Origin: Halomonas borealis
GTDB taxonomy: Bacteria; Pseudomonadota; Gammaproteobacteria; Pseudomonadales; Halomonadaceae
Direction: 5' to 3'
NCBI RefSeq assembly: GCF_004798905.1
Contig: NZ_SDMO01000001.1
Coordinates: forward strand, 434,001-498,000
DNA: 64,000 bases
The notes beneath the pieces are model-generated. The model was not told where the DNA came from. It saw only the letters and a list, made by a program, of their open reading frames with translations, and ran no database searches. Both the position numbers and the translations under genes were made by a program. Positions 34,998 through 45,338 of the stretch are shown here, one piece after another; the first letter of the stretch is position 1, and each line of letters begins with the position of its first letter.

Positions 34998-37034
34998 ATG
35001 TCGAACACCGCCCCGCGCCAGATCCTGGTCACCAGCGCCCTGCCCTATGCCAATGGCTCCATCCACCTGGGTCACCTGCTGGAATACATCCAGACCGACA
35101 TCTGGGTGCGCTTCCAGAAGAGTCGCGGCCACGACTGCCACTACGTCTGCGCCGACGACGCCCATGGCACCGCCATCATGCTGCGCGCCGAGCAGGAGGG
35201 CATCACCTCTCAGGCGCTGATCGACCGCGTCAGCGACGAGCACCAGACCGACTTCGCACGCTTCGGGGTGGCCTTCGACAACTACCACTCGACCCACTCC
35301 GAGGAAAACCGCCACTTCAGCGAACTGATCTACACCCGGTTACGCGATCAGGGTCATATCGCCACCCGCGATATCGAGCAGATGTACGACCCGGTCAAGG
35401 GCCTGTTCCTGGCCGATCGCTTCATCAAGGGCAGCTGCCCGAAGTGCAAGACCGACGACCAGTACGGCGATAACTGCGAGGCCTGCGGCGCCACCTATAC
35501 CCCGGCCGAGCTGATCGAACCGGTCTCGGCGATCTCCGGCGCCACACCGGAGGTCCGCAGCTCGACCCACTACTTCTTCAAGCTGCCGGACTTCGCCGAC
35601 TTCATGCAGCGCTGGATCAACGACGGCCATGTGCAGCCCCAGATCCGCAACAAGCTGATGGAATGGTTCGAGGCCGGTTTCAACGAGTGGGACATCTCCC
35701 GCGATGCCCCCTACTTCGGCTTCGAGATCCCCGACGCCCCGGGCAAGTACTTCTACGTCTGGCTGGACGCGCCGATCGGTTACCTAGCCAGCTTCAAGAA
35801 CCTCTGCGAACGCGAAGGCCTCGATTTCGACGCCTACTGGCGCGAGGACTCCACGGCCGAGATCTATCACTTCATCGGCAAGGACATCGTCTACTTCCAC
35901 GCGCTGTTCTGGCCGGCCATGCTGCATGGTGCCAGCATGCGCACCCCGAGCGCGGTGAACTGCCACGGGTTCGTCACCGTCAACGGCGCCAAGATGTCCA
36001 AGTCCCGCGGGACCTTCATCAAGGCCGCCACCTACGCCGAGCACCTGAACCCCGAATACCTGCGCTACTACTTCGCCGCCAAGCTCACCGCCGGCGTCGA
36101 CGACCTGGACCTCAATCTCGAGGACTTCGCCCAGCGCGTCAATTCGGATCTGGTCGGCAAGGTGGTCAACATCGCCAGTCGCTGCGCCGGCTTCGTCAAG
36201 AAACTCGGCGGTGGCCGGCTCTCCGAGCATTGCGCCGAGCCCGAGCGAGTCGCGCGTTTCATCGCCGCCGGCGACGAGATCGCCGAGCACTTCGAGGCCC
36301 GCGAGTTCGGGCGCGCCATGCGCAAGGTGATGGAACTCGCCGACGAGGCCAACACCTACATCGCCGAGGCCGAACCCTGGGTGCTGGCCAAGCAGGAAGG
36401 TCGCGAGCAGGAGGTCCTCGACATCTGTTCGGTGGGCATCAACCTGTTCCGCCAGCTGATGGTCTACCTGGCCCCGGTGCTGCCGAGCATGGCCGAAGGC
36501 GCCCGCGCCTTCTTGAAGCTCGACTCCCTGGCCTGGGACAGCCGCCAGCAACTGCTGACCGATCACGAGATCGCCAAGTTCAAGCCGCTGATGACGCGGG
36601 TCGAGAGCGATCGCATCGACGCCATGATCGAGGCTTCGAAGGAGGATCTGGTGGAAGAGCAGAAGCTCAAGGACACCCCCAAGGGGCCGCTGACCGACCA
36701 ACCGATCGCCGACGAGATCGCCTTCGACGACTTCGCCAAGGTCGATCTGCGCATCGCCCGCATCGCCAAGGCGGAATACGTCGAGGGCGCCGACAAGCTG
36801 CTCCAGCTGACCCTCGACATCGGCGGGGAGACGCGCAACGTCTTCGCCGGCATCCGCAAGGCCTATGCGCCGGAGGCCCTGGAAGGCCAGCTCACCGTGA
36901 TGGTCGCCAACCTGGCCCCGCGCAAGATGCGCTTCGGCGTCTCCGAGGGCATGGTGCTGGCCGCCGGCGACGACGCCGGCATCTACCTGCTGGAGCCGCA
37001 TTCCGGCGCCCAGCCCGGCCAACGCGTGAGCTGA
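34998..37034 (+). CDS. metG: Methionyl-tRNA synthetase
   Basis: A 678-residue class I aminoacyl-tRNA synthetase. The HIGH-type signature lies in [21 protein letters not shown] and the KMSKS motif in [13 protein letters not shown] zinc-binding insert has CPKC and CEACG. A C-terminal EMAP-II-like tRNA-binding domain follows ([31 protein letters not shown]). It charges initiator and elongator tRNA-Met. ATG 34998 is chosen because the protein then starts [20 protein letters not shown] as in relatives; an in-frame ATG at 34965 would add 11 residues. The rnfB-like gene follows 7 bp later. Confidence 0.98.
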   Translation: MSNTAPRQILVTSALPYANGSIHLGHLLEYIQTDIWVRFQKSRGHDCHYVCADDAHGTAIMLRAEQEGITSQALIDRVSDEHQTDFARFGVAFDNYHSTHSEENRHFSELIYTRLRDQGHIATRDIEQMYDPVKGLFLADRFIKGSCPKCKTDDQYGDNCEACGATYTPAELIEPVSAISGATPEVRSSTHYFFKLPDFADFMQRWINDGHVQPQIRNKLMEWFEAGFNEWDISRDAPYFGFEIPDAPGKYFYVWLDAPIGYLASFKNLCEREGLDFDAYWREDSTAEIYHFIGKDIVYFHALFWPAMLHGASMRTPSAVNCHGFVTVNGAKMSKSRGTFIKAATYAEHLNPEYLRYYFAAKLTAGVDDLDLNLEDFAQRVNSDLVGKVVNIASRCAGFVKKLGGGRLSEHCAEPERVARFIAAGDEIAEHFEAREFGRAMRKVMELADEANTYIAEAEPWVLAKQEGREQEVLDICSVGINLFRQLMVYLAPVLPSMAEGARAFLKLDSLAWDSRQQLLTDHEIAKFKPLMTRVESDRIDAMIEASKEDLVEEQKLKDTPKGPLTDQPIADEIAFDDFAKVDLRIARIAKAEYVEGADKLLQLTLDIGGETRNVFAGIRKAYAPEALEGQLTVMVANLAPRKMRFGVSEGMVLAAGDDAGIYLLEPHSGAQPGQRVS

Positions 37035-37041
37035 GCCCGGC

Positions 37042-38007
37042 ATGGAGCAACGCGCCCTGATCGAAGCCGTCGACGCTACCCTGCCACAGACTCAGTGCGG
37101 CAAGTGTGGCCACGACGGCTGCCGCCCCTATGCCGAGGCCATCGCCGCGGGACAGGCGATCAACCGCTGCCCGCCCGGTGGCGATGCCACCGTGGCGCGA
37201 CTGGCCGAGCTGACCGGCCAGGCCGCGATACCGCTCGAGCAGCCGGCACAATCACCGCTGGTGGCCTGGATTCGCGAGGACGAATGCATCGGCTGCACCA
37301 AGTGCATCCAGGCCTGCCCGGTGGATGCCATCCTCGGCGCCGCCAAGCAGATGCATACGGTGATCGAGGCCGAATGCACCGGCTGCGAGCTATGTGTCGC
37401 CCCCTGCCCGGTCGACTGCATCGACCTGCTGCCGCATCCCGACTGGCAGGCCGCCGATGACGACGCCGAACAGGCCGCCTACCTGGCACAACGTGCCGAG
37501 CGCGGACGGCAACGCTTCGAGGCCCGCAACGCACGCCTGGAGCGCGACGCCGCAGAGAAGCGCCAACGGCGTCTCGAGCGCCGCCGGTCGACATCGGACG
37601 CCGTCCCTGGCCAGCCTGCCGCGGCCTCCTCGAGCAGCCTGCGTGCCAACCGCATCGGCCTGGTCGCCAGCCTCAAGCGGCTGGATCGCCAGCGCCAGGC
37701 AGACGACCTCGATCCCACCCAGGGCGACGCCCTGGCACGGCGCGAGGCGGAGCTGCGCGAACGCCTGGCCGAGATCGACCGGCAGCTGGAAACCACCACC
37801 GGCACCCAGGCCTCACACCCGGACGCGCGACAGCGCCGCATGGCGGTCAACGCCGCCGAACAGGCCCGGCGCCGCGCCCGTCAGCAGCTCGCTCACGCCG
37901 AGCGTCAGCACGACGATGATGCCATCGCCGCTGCCCACGTGCAGATCGAGCGCGCCGAGCGGATGCTCAGCGATGCCCGCGCCGCCCTCGATTCCGCCTC
38001 CCACTGA
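37042..38007 (+). CDS. Soluble RnfB-like polyferredoxin without membrane anchor
   Basis: A 321-residue protein. Residues 1-80 are the RnfB Fe-S domain ([29 protein letters not shown]), followed by two 4Fe-4S ferredoxin repeats ([32 protein letters not shown]). The usual RnfB N-terminal membrane helix is absent, and a long Arg/Ala/Glu-rich, probably coiled-coil C-terminal extension (about 145-321) is present. RnfB is the ferredoxin-oxidising subunit of the Rnf complex, but rnfA, C, D, G and E do not follow. It is flanked by metG and nth; the real partner is unknown, possibly the endonuclease III cluster or an Rnf encoded elsewhere. Confidence 0.85.
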   Translation: MEQRALIEAVDATLPQTQCGKCGHDGCRPYAEAIAAGQAINRCPPGGDATVARLAELTGQAAIPLEQPAQSPLVAWIREDECIGCTKCIQACPVDAILGAAKQMHTVIEAECTGCELCVAPCPVDCIDLLPHPDWQAADDDAEQAAYLAQRAERGRQRFEARNARLERDAAEKRQRRLERRRSTSDAVPGQPAAASSSSLRANRIGLVASLKRLDRQRQADDLDPTQGDALARREAELRERLAEIDRQLETTTGTQASHPDARQRRMAVNAAEQARRRARQQLAHAERQHDDDAIAAAHVQIERAERMLSDARAALDSASH

Positions 38008-38024
38008 GCCTCAGCCACCACGCC

Positions 38025-38660
38025 ATGAATGCCCACAAACGCCACGCGATATTCGCGCGCCTGCGCGAGCACAATCCCGAGCCCACCACCGAACTGAACT
38101 GGTCGACGCCCTTCGAGCTGCTCGCCGCGGTGCTGATGTCGGCACAGGCCACCGACGTGGGCGTCAACAAGGCCACCGACCGACTCTTCCCGGTCGCCAA
38201 CACGCCCGCGGCGATTCTTGCGTTGGGCCTCGACGGTTTGAAGGAACACATCAAGACCATCGGCCTGTACAACACCAAGGCCGAGAACCTGATGAAGACC
38301 TGCCGACTCCTGGTCGACAACCACGATGGTCAGGTGCCCCGCACACGCCAGGCCCTGGAGGCGCTGCCCGGCGTCGGCCGCAAGACCGCCAACGTCATCC
38401 TCAACACCGCCTTCGGTGAGCCGACCATCGCCGTGGACACCCATATCTTCCGGGTCTCCAACCGCACCGGCCTGGCCAAGGGCAAGGACGTGGTCGAGGT
38501 CGAGCAACGGCTGATGCGCCATGTGCCCCGGGAGTTTCGCCAGGATGCCCATCACTGGCTGATCCTGCATGGCCGCTACACCTGTGTGGCCCGCAAGCCG
38601 CGCTGTGGAAGCTGCGTCATCGAGGACCTCTGCGAGTACCCCGACAAGCTGGATCTCTGA
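38025..38660 (+). CDS. nth: Endonuclease III
   Basis: A 211-residue DNA glycosylase/AP lyase. The helix-hairpin-helix LEALPGVGRKTANVILNTAF carries the catalytic Lys, the catalytic Asp is in IAVDTHIFRVSNR, and the C-terminal cluster loop CVARKPRCGSCVIEDLC binds 4Fe-4S (C-X6-C-X2-C-X5-C pattern). It excises oxidised pyrimidines in base-excision repair. It starts 17 bp after the RnfB-like gene, so the two are probably co-transcribed, consistent with rnf-nth linkage in many gammaproteobacteria. Confidence 0.97.
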   Translation: MNAHKRHAIFARLREHNPEPTTELNWSTPFELLAAVLMSAQATDVGVNKATDRLFPVANTPAAILALGLDGLKEHIKTIGLYNTKAENLMKTCRLLVDNHDGQVPRTRQALEALPGVGRKTANVILNTAFGEPTIAVDTHIFRVSNRTGLAKGKDVVEVEQRLMRHVPREFRQDAHHWLILHGRYTCVARKPRCGSCVIEDLCEYPDKLDL

Positions 38661-38705
38661 ACCGGCGCCTCGTCGACGCCTCACGCTCCATGCCCCAAAA
38701 CGCAA

Positions 38706-38730
38706 GACGCCGCGGCCAAGCCGCGGCGTC
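38706..38730. terminator. Hairpin between nth and the sulfur module
   Basis: GACGCCGCGG / CCGCGGCGTC with a CCAAG loop between converging genes. The A-run on the 5' side gives a T-run on the minus strand, so it best fits the minus-strand operon but may serve both. Confidence 0.6.
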
Positions 38731-38753
38731 GACGTCACCTCATCCCCGAGATA

Positions 38754-38948
38754 TCACTCCCGCGTCGATGGGCAGGGCGCACCGCAGGGCGCACAGGCAC
38801 TGGCATCGCGTTGCACCAGGGCCGACTCCGCACGACCATTGCCCATGTTGAAGGCGAAGGTGGGGCTGTGCAGATGATCGATCAGGATCATCACCAGCAC
38901 GGCCAACAGGACTCCGACGAGGCGATGGCGTTGATAGGCGGCGGTCAT
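38754..38948 (-). CDS. Small membrane protein with Cys-rich C terminus
   Basis: A 64-residue protein with one hydrophobic helix (LVGVLLAVLVMILIDHL at about 10-26) and a C-terminal segment ACAPCGAPC holding three cysteines. No family was recognised. It lies 15 bp downstream of the YeeE-type permease gene on the same strand and is the last gene of the sulfurtransferase-YeeE operon. The cysteines could carry sulfane sulfur or bind metal; this is inference from context. Confidence 0.6.
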   Translation of the reverse strand: MTAAYQRHRLVGVLLAVLVMILIDHLHSPTFAFNMGNGRAESALVQRDASACAPCGAPCPSTRE

Positions 38949-38963
38949 GTCGTCTCCTTGGAA

Positions 38964-40172
38964 TCAGTTGGCCAGGCGGAACCAGGGGCGCAGGCGAATG
39001 CCGATCCACGAACCGGCGAAGGCGCAGGCGAACCACACCCAGGCATGCACGCTGGCCGAGGCCAGGCCGGAGAACAGCGCCCCGATATTGCAGCCGAATC
39101 CTAGCCGCGCCCCATAGCCGAGCAACAACCCGCCCACCACGGCGGCGAGGAAGGAGCGACCCGACGGCGTCCGGCGGCTGGCCTCGTTGAAGCGGCTGGC
39201 CATGCCGGCGGCGAGCATCGCGCCCAGCAGCAGCCCGAAGTTCATCACCGACGGAATGTTGACCAGCACCGAGTCGGACAGGGCCTGAGCGGGATAGGCC
39301 CAGCTCCAGAACTCGAAGTGCCCCATGTCCACGCCGAGCCCCTGCAGCGCCTTGGCGCCCCACAGGTTGAAGGCGAAGGTGATGCCCCAGGGCGAGCCGC
39401 CGATGACCAGCGTCAACGCATTGCCCACCGCCAGCACGGCGATCGCCCACAGAAACGGCCAGCGGCCGGTGAACAGGGCCTTCAGGGCACCTCCCTCGGC
39501 CGGGCGAAGCCGCAGCTCGCCATGCTCGAGATGGCCGTGAGCCCGCCGCTCGACGCGGTTGACCCACAGCGCGACGGCACCGAGCCCCAGCCACTGCACG
39601 GCGATGGCGCCGGGCACACCGACCCCATCGATCAGGCTGATCGGATCCACCGCCGGCAGGTCGAGCCACCAGGGCAGATGCAGCGAGCCGACCACCGCGC
39701 CGATGATGAAGAACAACAAGGTCACCAGCATACGCAGGTTGCCGGCCCCGACGGTGAACAGGGTGCCGGAGCCACAGCCCCCACCCAGCTGCATGCCGAT
39801 GCCGAACAGGAAGGAGCCCACCACCAGGGAGGTCCCCACCGGGGCCACGGCGCCGATCACGTCATCGCGGCCACTGCCCAGGATCGGGATCATGATCAGC
39901 GCGGTCAGGGCGAACAGCAGCAGCTGTGCCCGCATGCCGGCGCCACGCTTCTGGGTCACCAGGTTGCGCCACCCGGCGGTGAAACCGAAGGCGCCATGAT
40001 ACAAGGCCACCCCCAGCAGGGTGCCGATGGCCAGCAACGCCAGCAGGAAAGGCGCCGTTTCCGCCCATACCAGGCTGCCCAGCACCACCAGGCCGACGAG
40101 CGCCAGCCCGACCACGAAACGATCGGGCCCCGGACGGGCCGTCGGCGCGGCCATGGTATTCGCTTGATTCAT
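38964..40172 (-). CDS. YeeE/YedE (TsuA-type) thiosulfate transporter family protein
   Basis: A 402-residue polytopic inner-membrane protein with about ten helices and two related halves. Each half carries a conserved Cys in a small-residue loop: GGGCGSGTLFTVGAG and LGFGCNIGALFSG. In TsuA (YeeE) such cysteines line the thiosulfate path. It probably imports thiosulfate or a related sulfur species. It is transcribed after a periplasmic sulfurtransferase gene with a gap of about 68 bp, and a small Cys-rich protein follows, so the three form a sulfur-handling unit. Confidence 0.88.
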   Translation of the reverse strand: MNQANTMAAPTARPGPDRFVVGLALVGLVVLGSLVWAETAPFLLALLAIGTLLGVALYHGAFGFTAGWRNLVTQKRGAGMRAQLLLFALTALIMIPILGSGRDDVIGAVAPVGTSLVVGSFLFGIGMQLGGGCGSGTLFTVGAGNLRMLVTLLFFIIGAVVGSLHLPWWLDLPAVDPISLIDGVGVPGAIAVQWLGLGAVALWVNRVERRAHGHLEHGELRLRPAEGGALKALFTGRWPFLWAIAVLAVGNALTLVIGGSPWGITFAFNLWGAKALQGLGVDMGHFEFWSWAYPAQALSDSVLVNIPSVMNFGLLLGAMLAAGMASRFNEASRRTPSGRSFLAAVVGGLLLGYGARLGFGCNIGALFSGLASASVHAWVWFACAFAGSWIGIRLRPWFRLAN

Positions 40173-40240
40173 CGTTTCTCTGTCCTACTCCTCGGGGCAT
40201 CCACTCCGCGCCCGGCAGGCGCGGAGCACACGATCGCGGC

Positions 40241-41203
40241 TTAATCGGCGCCGAAGAACTCGAGCACCTTGCCGAGCCCTCGCTTGGCCACCGTGACCGG
40301 GCGCGCAGCGTCCTTAGACCACTCGGACATCGAGCCGTCGTAGAGCGACACGTCGTCGAATCCCATGATCTCGCTGAGCACGAACCAGTCGGTCGCCGCC
40401 CAGTGCCCGGTGTTGCAGAACGACACCGTAGGCCTTCCGGGCTCGACACCGGCCGCCTCGATGCGCGATTGCAGCACCTCCTGATCCAGATACCAGGCCT
40501 GATCTCGCTCACCGAGCAGTGTCTGTTGAGGCAGGTTGAGCGCGCCGGGAATGGTCCCGGGCACCTCGACCGCGGGTGACTGGTTCTCGCCGCGGAAATA
40601 GTCCGCCGGGCGAGCATCGACCAGCTGCGCCTGCGTCTCCCGGGCGGCTTGCACCTCCTCGGTGGTGGCGATCAGCTCGGACTGCAGCTCGCCCGCGAAG
40701 TCGGCGACCGCGGGGCGTTCGGGAGTGCCGCTGGCCACCTCCATGCCCTGGGCCTTCCAGCCGGCGAAGCCGCCGTCCAGGATCGCGACCTCGCCATGGC
40801 CCAGCACCTTGAAGGTCCAATAGACACGGGCCGCGCTGCCGAAGTCCGTGGCCCCGGTGCCGGCCGGCACCACCACCACGGTGTCATCGTTGTCGATGCC
40901 CAGCCCGCCGATCAGGCGCTCGAGACTTGCGACCGGCGGCAACACGCCCGTCACGCCATCCCGCGACTCGCGCCAGCCATCGTCGGTGTAACTGCTGTAG
41001 AGGCTGCCGGGAACATGCGCCGACTCGAAGGTGCCGCGGTCGCCCCCACCATCGATGCCGGAGCGCACGTCGAGCACCACCAGGTCATCATCAGCGAGCC
41101 GCTCACTCAGCCAGTCGGCCTCCACCAAGGGCGTGACATCGGTGGCCAGCGCCGTTGATGCCGCCGCCATCATTCCGGCGCCGGCCACGAGGGATCTCCA
41201 CAT
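40241..41203 (-). CDS. Periplasmic thiosulfate/3-mercaptopyruvate sulfurtransferase
   Basis: A 320-residue two-domain rhodanese with a Sec signal (about 1-20, LVAGAGMMAAASTALA). The N-terminal domain is the inactive type (VVLDVRSG, SAHVPGSLYS, ILDGGFAGWKAQG); the C-terminal domain carries catalytic Cys253 in SFCNTGHWAATDWFVL. It transfers sulfane sulfur in the periplasm. I chose ATG 41203 because AGAGG lies 8 bp upstream and the signal peptide then starts cleanly; ATG 41221 is the alternative. The upstream region is unusually AT-rich. Its operon partner is the YeeE-type permease. Confidence 0.9.
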   Translation of the reverse strand: MWRSLVAGAGMMAAASTALATDVTPLVEADWLSERLADDDLVVLDVRSGIDGGGDRGTFESAHVPGSLYSSYTDDGWRESRDGVTGVLPPVASLERLIGGLGIDNDDTVVVVPAGTGATDFGSAARVYWTFKVLGHGEVAILDGGFAGWKAQGMEVASGTPERPAVADFAGELQSELIATTEEVQAARETQAQLVDARPADYFRGENQSPAVEVPGTIPGALNLPQQTLLGERDQAWYLDQEVLQSRIEAAGVEPGRPTVSFCNTGHWAATDWFVLSEIMGFDDVSLYDGSMSEWSKDAARPVTVAKRGLGKVLEFFGAD

Positions 41204-41221
41204 ATTCTCGACCTCTGTCAT

Positions 41222-41329
41222 CCGGATTCAGGGCCTTTCATTATGCGGGTCGTCAGCACGACTTCAATATATACCAAACGAATAAATAACATTTCTTTAG
41301 GGTCATAAAGTTATTAACTTATGCCGCCA
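41222..41329 (-). promoter_or_regulatory. AT-rich promoter region of the sulfurtransferase operon
   Basis: A markedly AT-rich stretch (about 41262-41320) upstream of the sulfurtransferase start, including an imperfect palindrome CATAA...TTATG at 41304-41323. It contrasts with the GC-rich surroundings and probably holds the promoter and a regulator or MvaT site. No exact motif is assigned. Confidence 0.4.
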
Positions 41330-42007
41330 TCAACCCAGCGCCAGCTCCCCACCTCGCTCGATGGCCCGCTGGTAGGCCGGCCGCTCTCGACAGCGCGACA
41401 GGAAGGCTTGCAGCCTCGACGTCGCCTCGATCCCGCCACGACGCTCCATCGCCAGCACCGGGAAGCTCATCTGGATATCCGCCGCCGAGAAGGCCTCACC
41501 GGCGAACCAGGATGCGCTTGCAAGCTCGGCCTCCCAGTAGTCGCGCAGCTCGCGGATTCTCGGCTCGAGGAAGTTATGCTCTACGCCCTTGGCGAACTGG
41601 CGACCCAGCGGGCGCATCAAGGCCGGCACCGGAGGCTTGCCGAGCCGGGAGAACACCAGCCGCATGACCAGCGGCGGCATCGCCGAGCCTTCGGCGTGGT
41701 GCAGCCAGAAGCGATAGCGGTCATGCTCATCGCCGCCGGTCGGCGGCGCGAGGCGCCCCTCGGGATCGTGATGCTCGAGCAGGTAATCGATGATCGCCCC
41801 GGACTCGGCGATCACGCGGCCGCCCCGGTTCTCGTCGGTAATCACCGGCGACTTGCCCAGCGGATGCACCGCCTTCAACGAGGCCGGCGCCAGCCAGGTC
41901 TCTGGGTCACGTCGATAAACGTCCACCTCGTAATCGACGCTCAGCTCCTCCAGCAACCACAGCACGCGATGGGAACGCGAACTTTCCAGATGATGCACAC
42001 GAATCAT
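41330..42007 (-). CDS. Glutathione S-transferase family protein
   Basis: A 225-residue protein with a thioredoxin-like N-terminal domain (IRVHHLESSRSHRVLWLLEEL, then NPLGKSPVI-type HPLGKSPVITDE with the cis-Pro, and AESGAIIDYLLEH with the Glu-Ser glutathione contacts) and an all-helical C-terminal domain (WFAGEAFSAADIQMSFPV). The catalytic residue is probably one of the N-terminal Ser residues. It may conjugate or reduce electrophiles. The start is ATG 42007 with AGGAGG upstream. It is the only gene of its unit; the substrate is unknown. Confidence 0.9.
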   Translation of the reverse strand: MIRVHHLESSRSHRVLWLLEELSVDYEVDVYRRDPETWLAPASLKAVHPLGKSPVITDENRGGRVIAESGAIIDYLLEHHDPEGRLAPPTGGDEHDRYRFWLHHAEGSAMPPLVMRLVFSRLGKPPVPALMRPLGRQFAKGVEHNFLEPRIRELRDYWEAELASASWFAGEAFSAADIQMSFPVLAMERRGGIEATSRLQAFLSRCRERPAYQRAIERGGELALG

Positions 42008-42107
42008 GCTGCCTCCTCTGTGTCGTGAATCCTCAGTGTAACGGGCATGTGCGCGTTGAAGACACCGCTGGCGGCGGCCACCGCGAGGCAACATCGCCAC
42101 TCAACGC

Positions 42108-42137
42108 AAGACGGCGCCCCGCATGGGACGCCGTCTT
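42108..42137 (-). terminator. Hairpin downstream of the HlyU-like gene
   Basis: AAGACGGCGCCCC pairs with GGGACGCCGTCTT (one G-T pair) around GCAT, 34 bp after the stop of the minus-strand HlyU-like gene. Confidence 0.55.
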
Positions 42138-42170
42138 GTCGAGGAAAACGCGAGAGACTCGCCTCAAGGA

Positions 42171-42473
42171 TCAGGGTTCATCGAACAGCGCATCACCCTG
42201 CTCATCGATGAGCCGCTCCGCCTTGCTCAACATCAAGGCATCACAAGCCTCGCGGCCGGGCACCACATCGGAGCGCTCGAAGCGTTGCTCGCGCATCGCT
42301 TCCCCTTCGCCGCGGGGCTTGCGAATCCAGCCGCTGACACGGTACTGGCCACCCACCTCCTCGGACTGGGGGACGATCCAGTAGCCTTGATAGGAGACCG
42401 GCTCGCCCTCGGGAGCGGCGCTGGGTGACGCCTCCCCCTGGCCAAACAGGCCGGACAACAGTTTCTTCAGCAT
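42171..42473 (-). CDS. HlyU family protein
   Basis: A 100-residue protein beginning LKKLLSGLFG, with YQGYWIVPQSEEVGGQYRVSGWI and a C-terminal KAERLIDEQGDALF, the pattern of the small HlyU family (PF10115 type). Despite the name of the founding member, most homologues are small cytosolic proteins of unclear role. The start is ATG 42473; a GTG two codons earlier is possible. argG is the next upstream gene on the same strand, separated by about 70 bp. Confidence 0.75.
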   Translation of the reverse strand: MLKKLLSGLFGQGEASPSAAPEGEPVSYQGYWIVPQSEEVGGQYRVSGWIRKPRGEGEAMREQRFERSDVVPGREACDALMLSKAERLIDEQGDALFDEP

Positions 42474-42543
42474 CAGCACCCTCCTGATGAATGGCAGAGC
42501 TCTCCTCGACGCCGGGAACTCCGTGTTTCCTTGGGCCTACGCG

Positions 42544-43764
<1,221 letters not shown>

Positions 43765-43801
43765 GCTGAGGCTCCTTTTAGCTATTCGGTGTAGAAGGCC
43801 G

Positions 43802-43807
43802 ATTATA
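43802..43807 (-). promoter_or_regulatory. Probable -10 of argG
   Basis: TATAAT on the minus strand about 40 bp upstream of the argG start; the -35 is poor. No ARG-box-like operator was identified. Confidence 0.5.
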
Positions 43808-43919
43808 GCGCGCCGAGACAGGCGCGAATACCGGCCCGACGGGACGCATCGCGGCGGAACTGCTAGACTCCCGCGTTTCGAGACAACCCGTCCCCCTAGC
43901 CCCTAGTAAGGAGAGGCGC

Positions 43920-44588
43920 ATGAGCGAGGTGGCCACCCGCGAACTCATGGCACAACGCTTCCGCAGTTTCCTGCCCGTGGTGGTGGATATGGAGACCGGC
44001 GGCTTCAATGCGCAGGGCGATGCGATCCTCGAGATCGCCGCCGTGACCCTGACGATGGACCCCGAGGGCAACCTGATGCCCGACGCCACCTATGCCTACC
44101 ACGTCAACCCGTTCGAAGGGGCCAATGTCGAGCAGTCCGCCCTGGACTTCACCGGCATTCGTCTCGACGACCCGCTGCGCCAGCAGGTTGCCGTGAGCGA
44201 GGCCGAGGCGCTGGGCGAGATCTTCCGGCCGGTTCGCAAGGCGCTCAAGGCCAACGGCTGCACCCGTGCCGTACTGGTCGGGCATAACGCCGCCTTCGAC
44301 CATGGATTCCTGAACGCCGCCGTGGAGCGCTGCGGGGTCAAGCGCAATCCCTTCCACCCCTTCTCGAGCTTCGACACCGCGTCGCTTGCCGGCCTGGTCT
44401 ACGGCCAGACCGTGCTGGCCCGAGCCTGTCGCGCCGCCGGCATCGCGTTCGACAACGGCGAGGCCCACTCGGCGCGCTACGACACCGAGCGCACCGCCGA
44501 GCTATTCTGCGCCATGGTCAATCGCTACAAGGATCTGGGTGGCTGGCAGCTCGCCCAACGCGAACAGGGGATGGACGAAGAGGCGTAG
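43920..44588 (+). CDS. rnt: Ribonuclease T
   Basis: A 222-residue DEDD 3'-5' exonuclease that trims tRNA and other stable RNA 3' ends. The DEDDh motifs are visible: Exo [12 protein letters not shown], Exo [16 protein letters not shown] and Exo [23 protein letters not shown] with the catalytic His and Asp. AAGGAG precedes ATG 43920. It is divergent from argG, and grxD follows in the opposite orientation. Confidence 0.96.
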   Translation: MSEVATRELMAQRFRSFLPVVVDMETGGFNAQGDAILEIAAVTLTMDPEGNLMPDATYAYHVNPFEGANVEQSALDFTGIRLDDPLRQQVAVSEAEALGEIFRPVRKALKANGCTRAVLVGHNAAFDHGFLNAAVERCGVKRNPFHPFSSFDTASLAGLVYGQTVLARACRAAGIAFDNGEAHSARYDTERTAELFCAMVNRYKDLGGWQLAQREQGMDEEA

Positions 44589-44757
44589 CGCGACAGCATG
44601 ATAGGCGCCTTCTAACGATGCGCTGATTCATGTCGCGACCGATGAGAGGCCGGGTGACGCCGGAGCTCAGGAAGCGGAGTGTAGCCTGCCACATGAGGAT
44701 TCCGAGCACCGCCGACACCCAGGATGTCGAATGCAGCAATCAATCTGCGTTTCCCTA

Positions 44758-44799
44758 ACGACGACACCCCCGCAGCATGGCTGCGGGGGTGTCGTCTTC
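44758..44799. terminator. Strong hairpin between rnt and grxD
   Basis: ACGACACCCCCGCAGC / GCTGCGGGGGTGTCGT around a short ATG loop, then CTTCC. The long GC stem lies between converging genes. The 44589-44757 stretch before it has no recognisable gene. Confidence 0.75.
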
Positions 44800-44839
44800 C
44801 CACTTCAAGCTCCCAGGCGCGAAGCGCGCCCTGCTAGCC

Positions 44840-45184
44840 TCAAGCTTCCGGCTGATCGTCCTGATGCTTGGCGGCGGAATCCTTGACCAGGGTTTCCAGC
44901 TCGCCGTTCTGATGCATCTCGACGACGATGTCGCAACCGCCGACCAGCTCGCCCTCGACCCACAGCTGCGGGAAGGTCGGCCAGTTGGCGACCTTGGGCA
45001 GCTCGCTGCGGATGTCCGGGTTGTCCAGCACGTTGACGAAGGCGAAGCGCTCGCCGCAGGCCATCAGGGCCTGAATGGTCTGGGCGGAGAAGCCACACTG
45101 GGGCAGCTGGGGAGTCCCCTTCATGTAGATCAGGATCGGGTTTTCACTGATCTGGCGCTGAATGTTCTCGACGGTAGTGCTCAT
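44840..45184 (-). CDS. grxD: Monothiol glutaredoxin Grx4
   Basis: A 114-residue monothiol glutaredoxin with the CGFS active site ([14 protein letters not shown] near residue 30), the glutathione-binding [20 protein letters not shown] segment and an acidic tail. It binds and transfers 2Fe-2S clusters, usually with BolA partners. I chose ATG 45184 ([12 protein letters not shown]), which matches family N termini; longer in-frame openings have no coding character. It is divergent from argF. Confidence 0.96.
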   Translation of the reverse strand: MSTTVENIQRQISENPILIYMKGTPQLPQCGFSAQTIQALMACGERFAFVNVLDNPDIRSELPKVANWPTFPQLWVEGELVGGCDIVVEMHQNGELETLVKDSAAKHQDDQPEA

Positions 45185-45338
45185 CTGCATTCCCTCTGGA
45201 TCGGTGGTGGCCGCCGCGTCACGGACAATACCCGAGCGCGCAGGTAAGCCTTCGATGCTTTTATTGTACGGATGCCAGGCGCGTTGCGCATCCCCCGCCG
45301 GCTGGCTAGGATGGTCGTTTTTCCCGTGGAGTGACGCC

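Noticed and set aside
35663..37060. Long Arg-rich frame overlapping metG
   Set aside because: Extreme Arg/His composition is typical of an out-of-frame reading of a GC-rich gene; metG explains the region fully.
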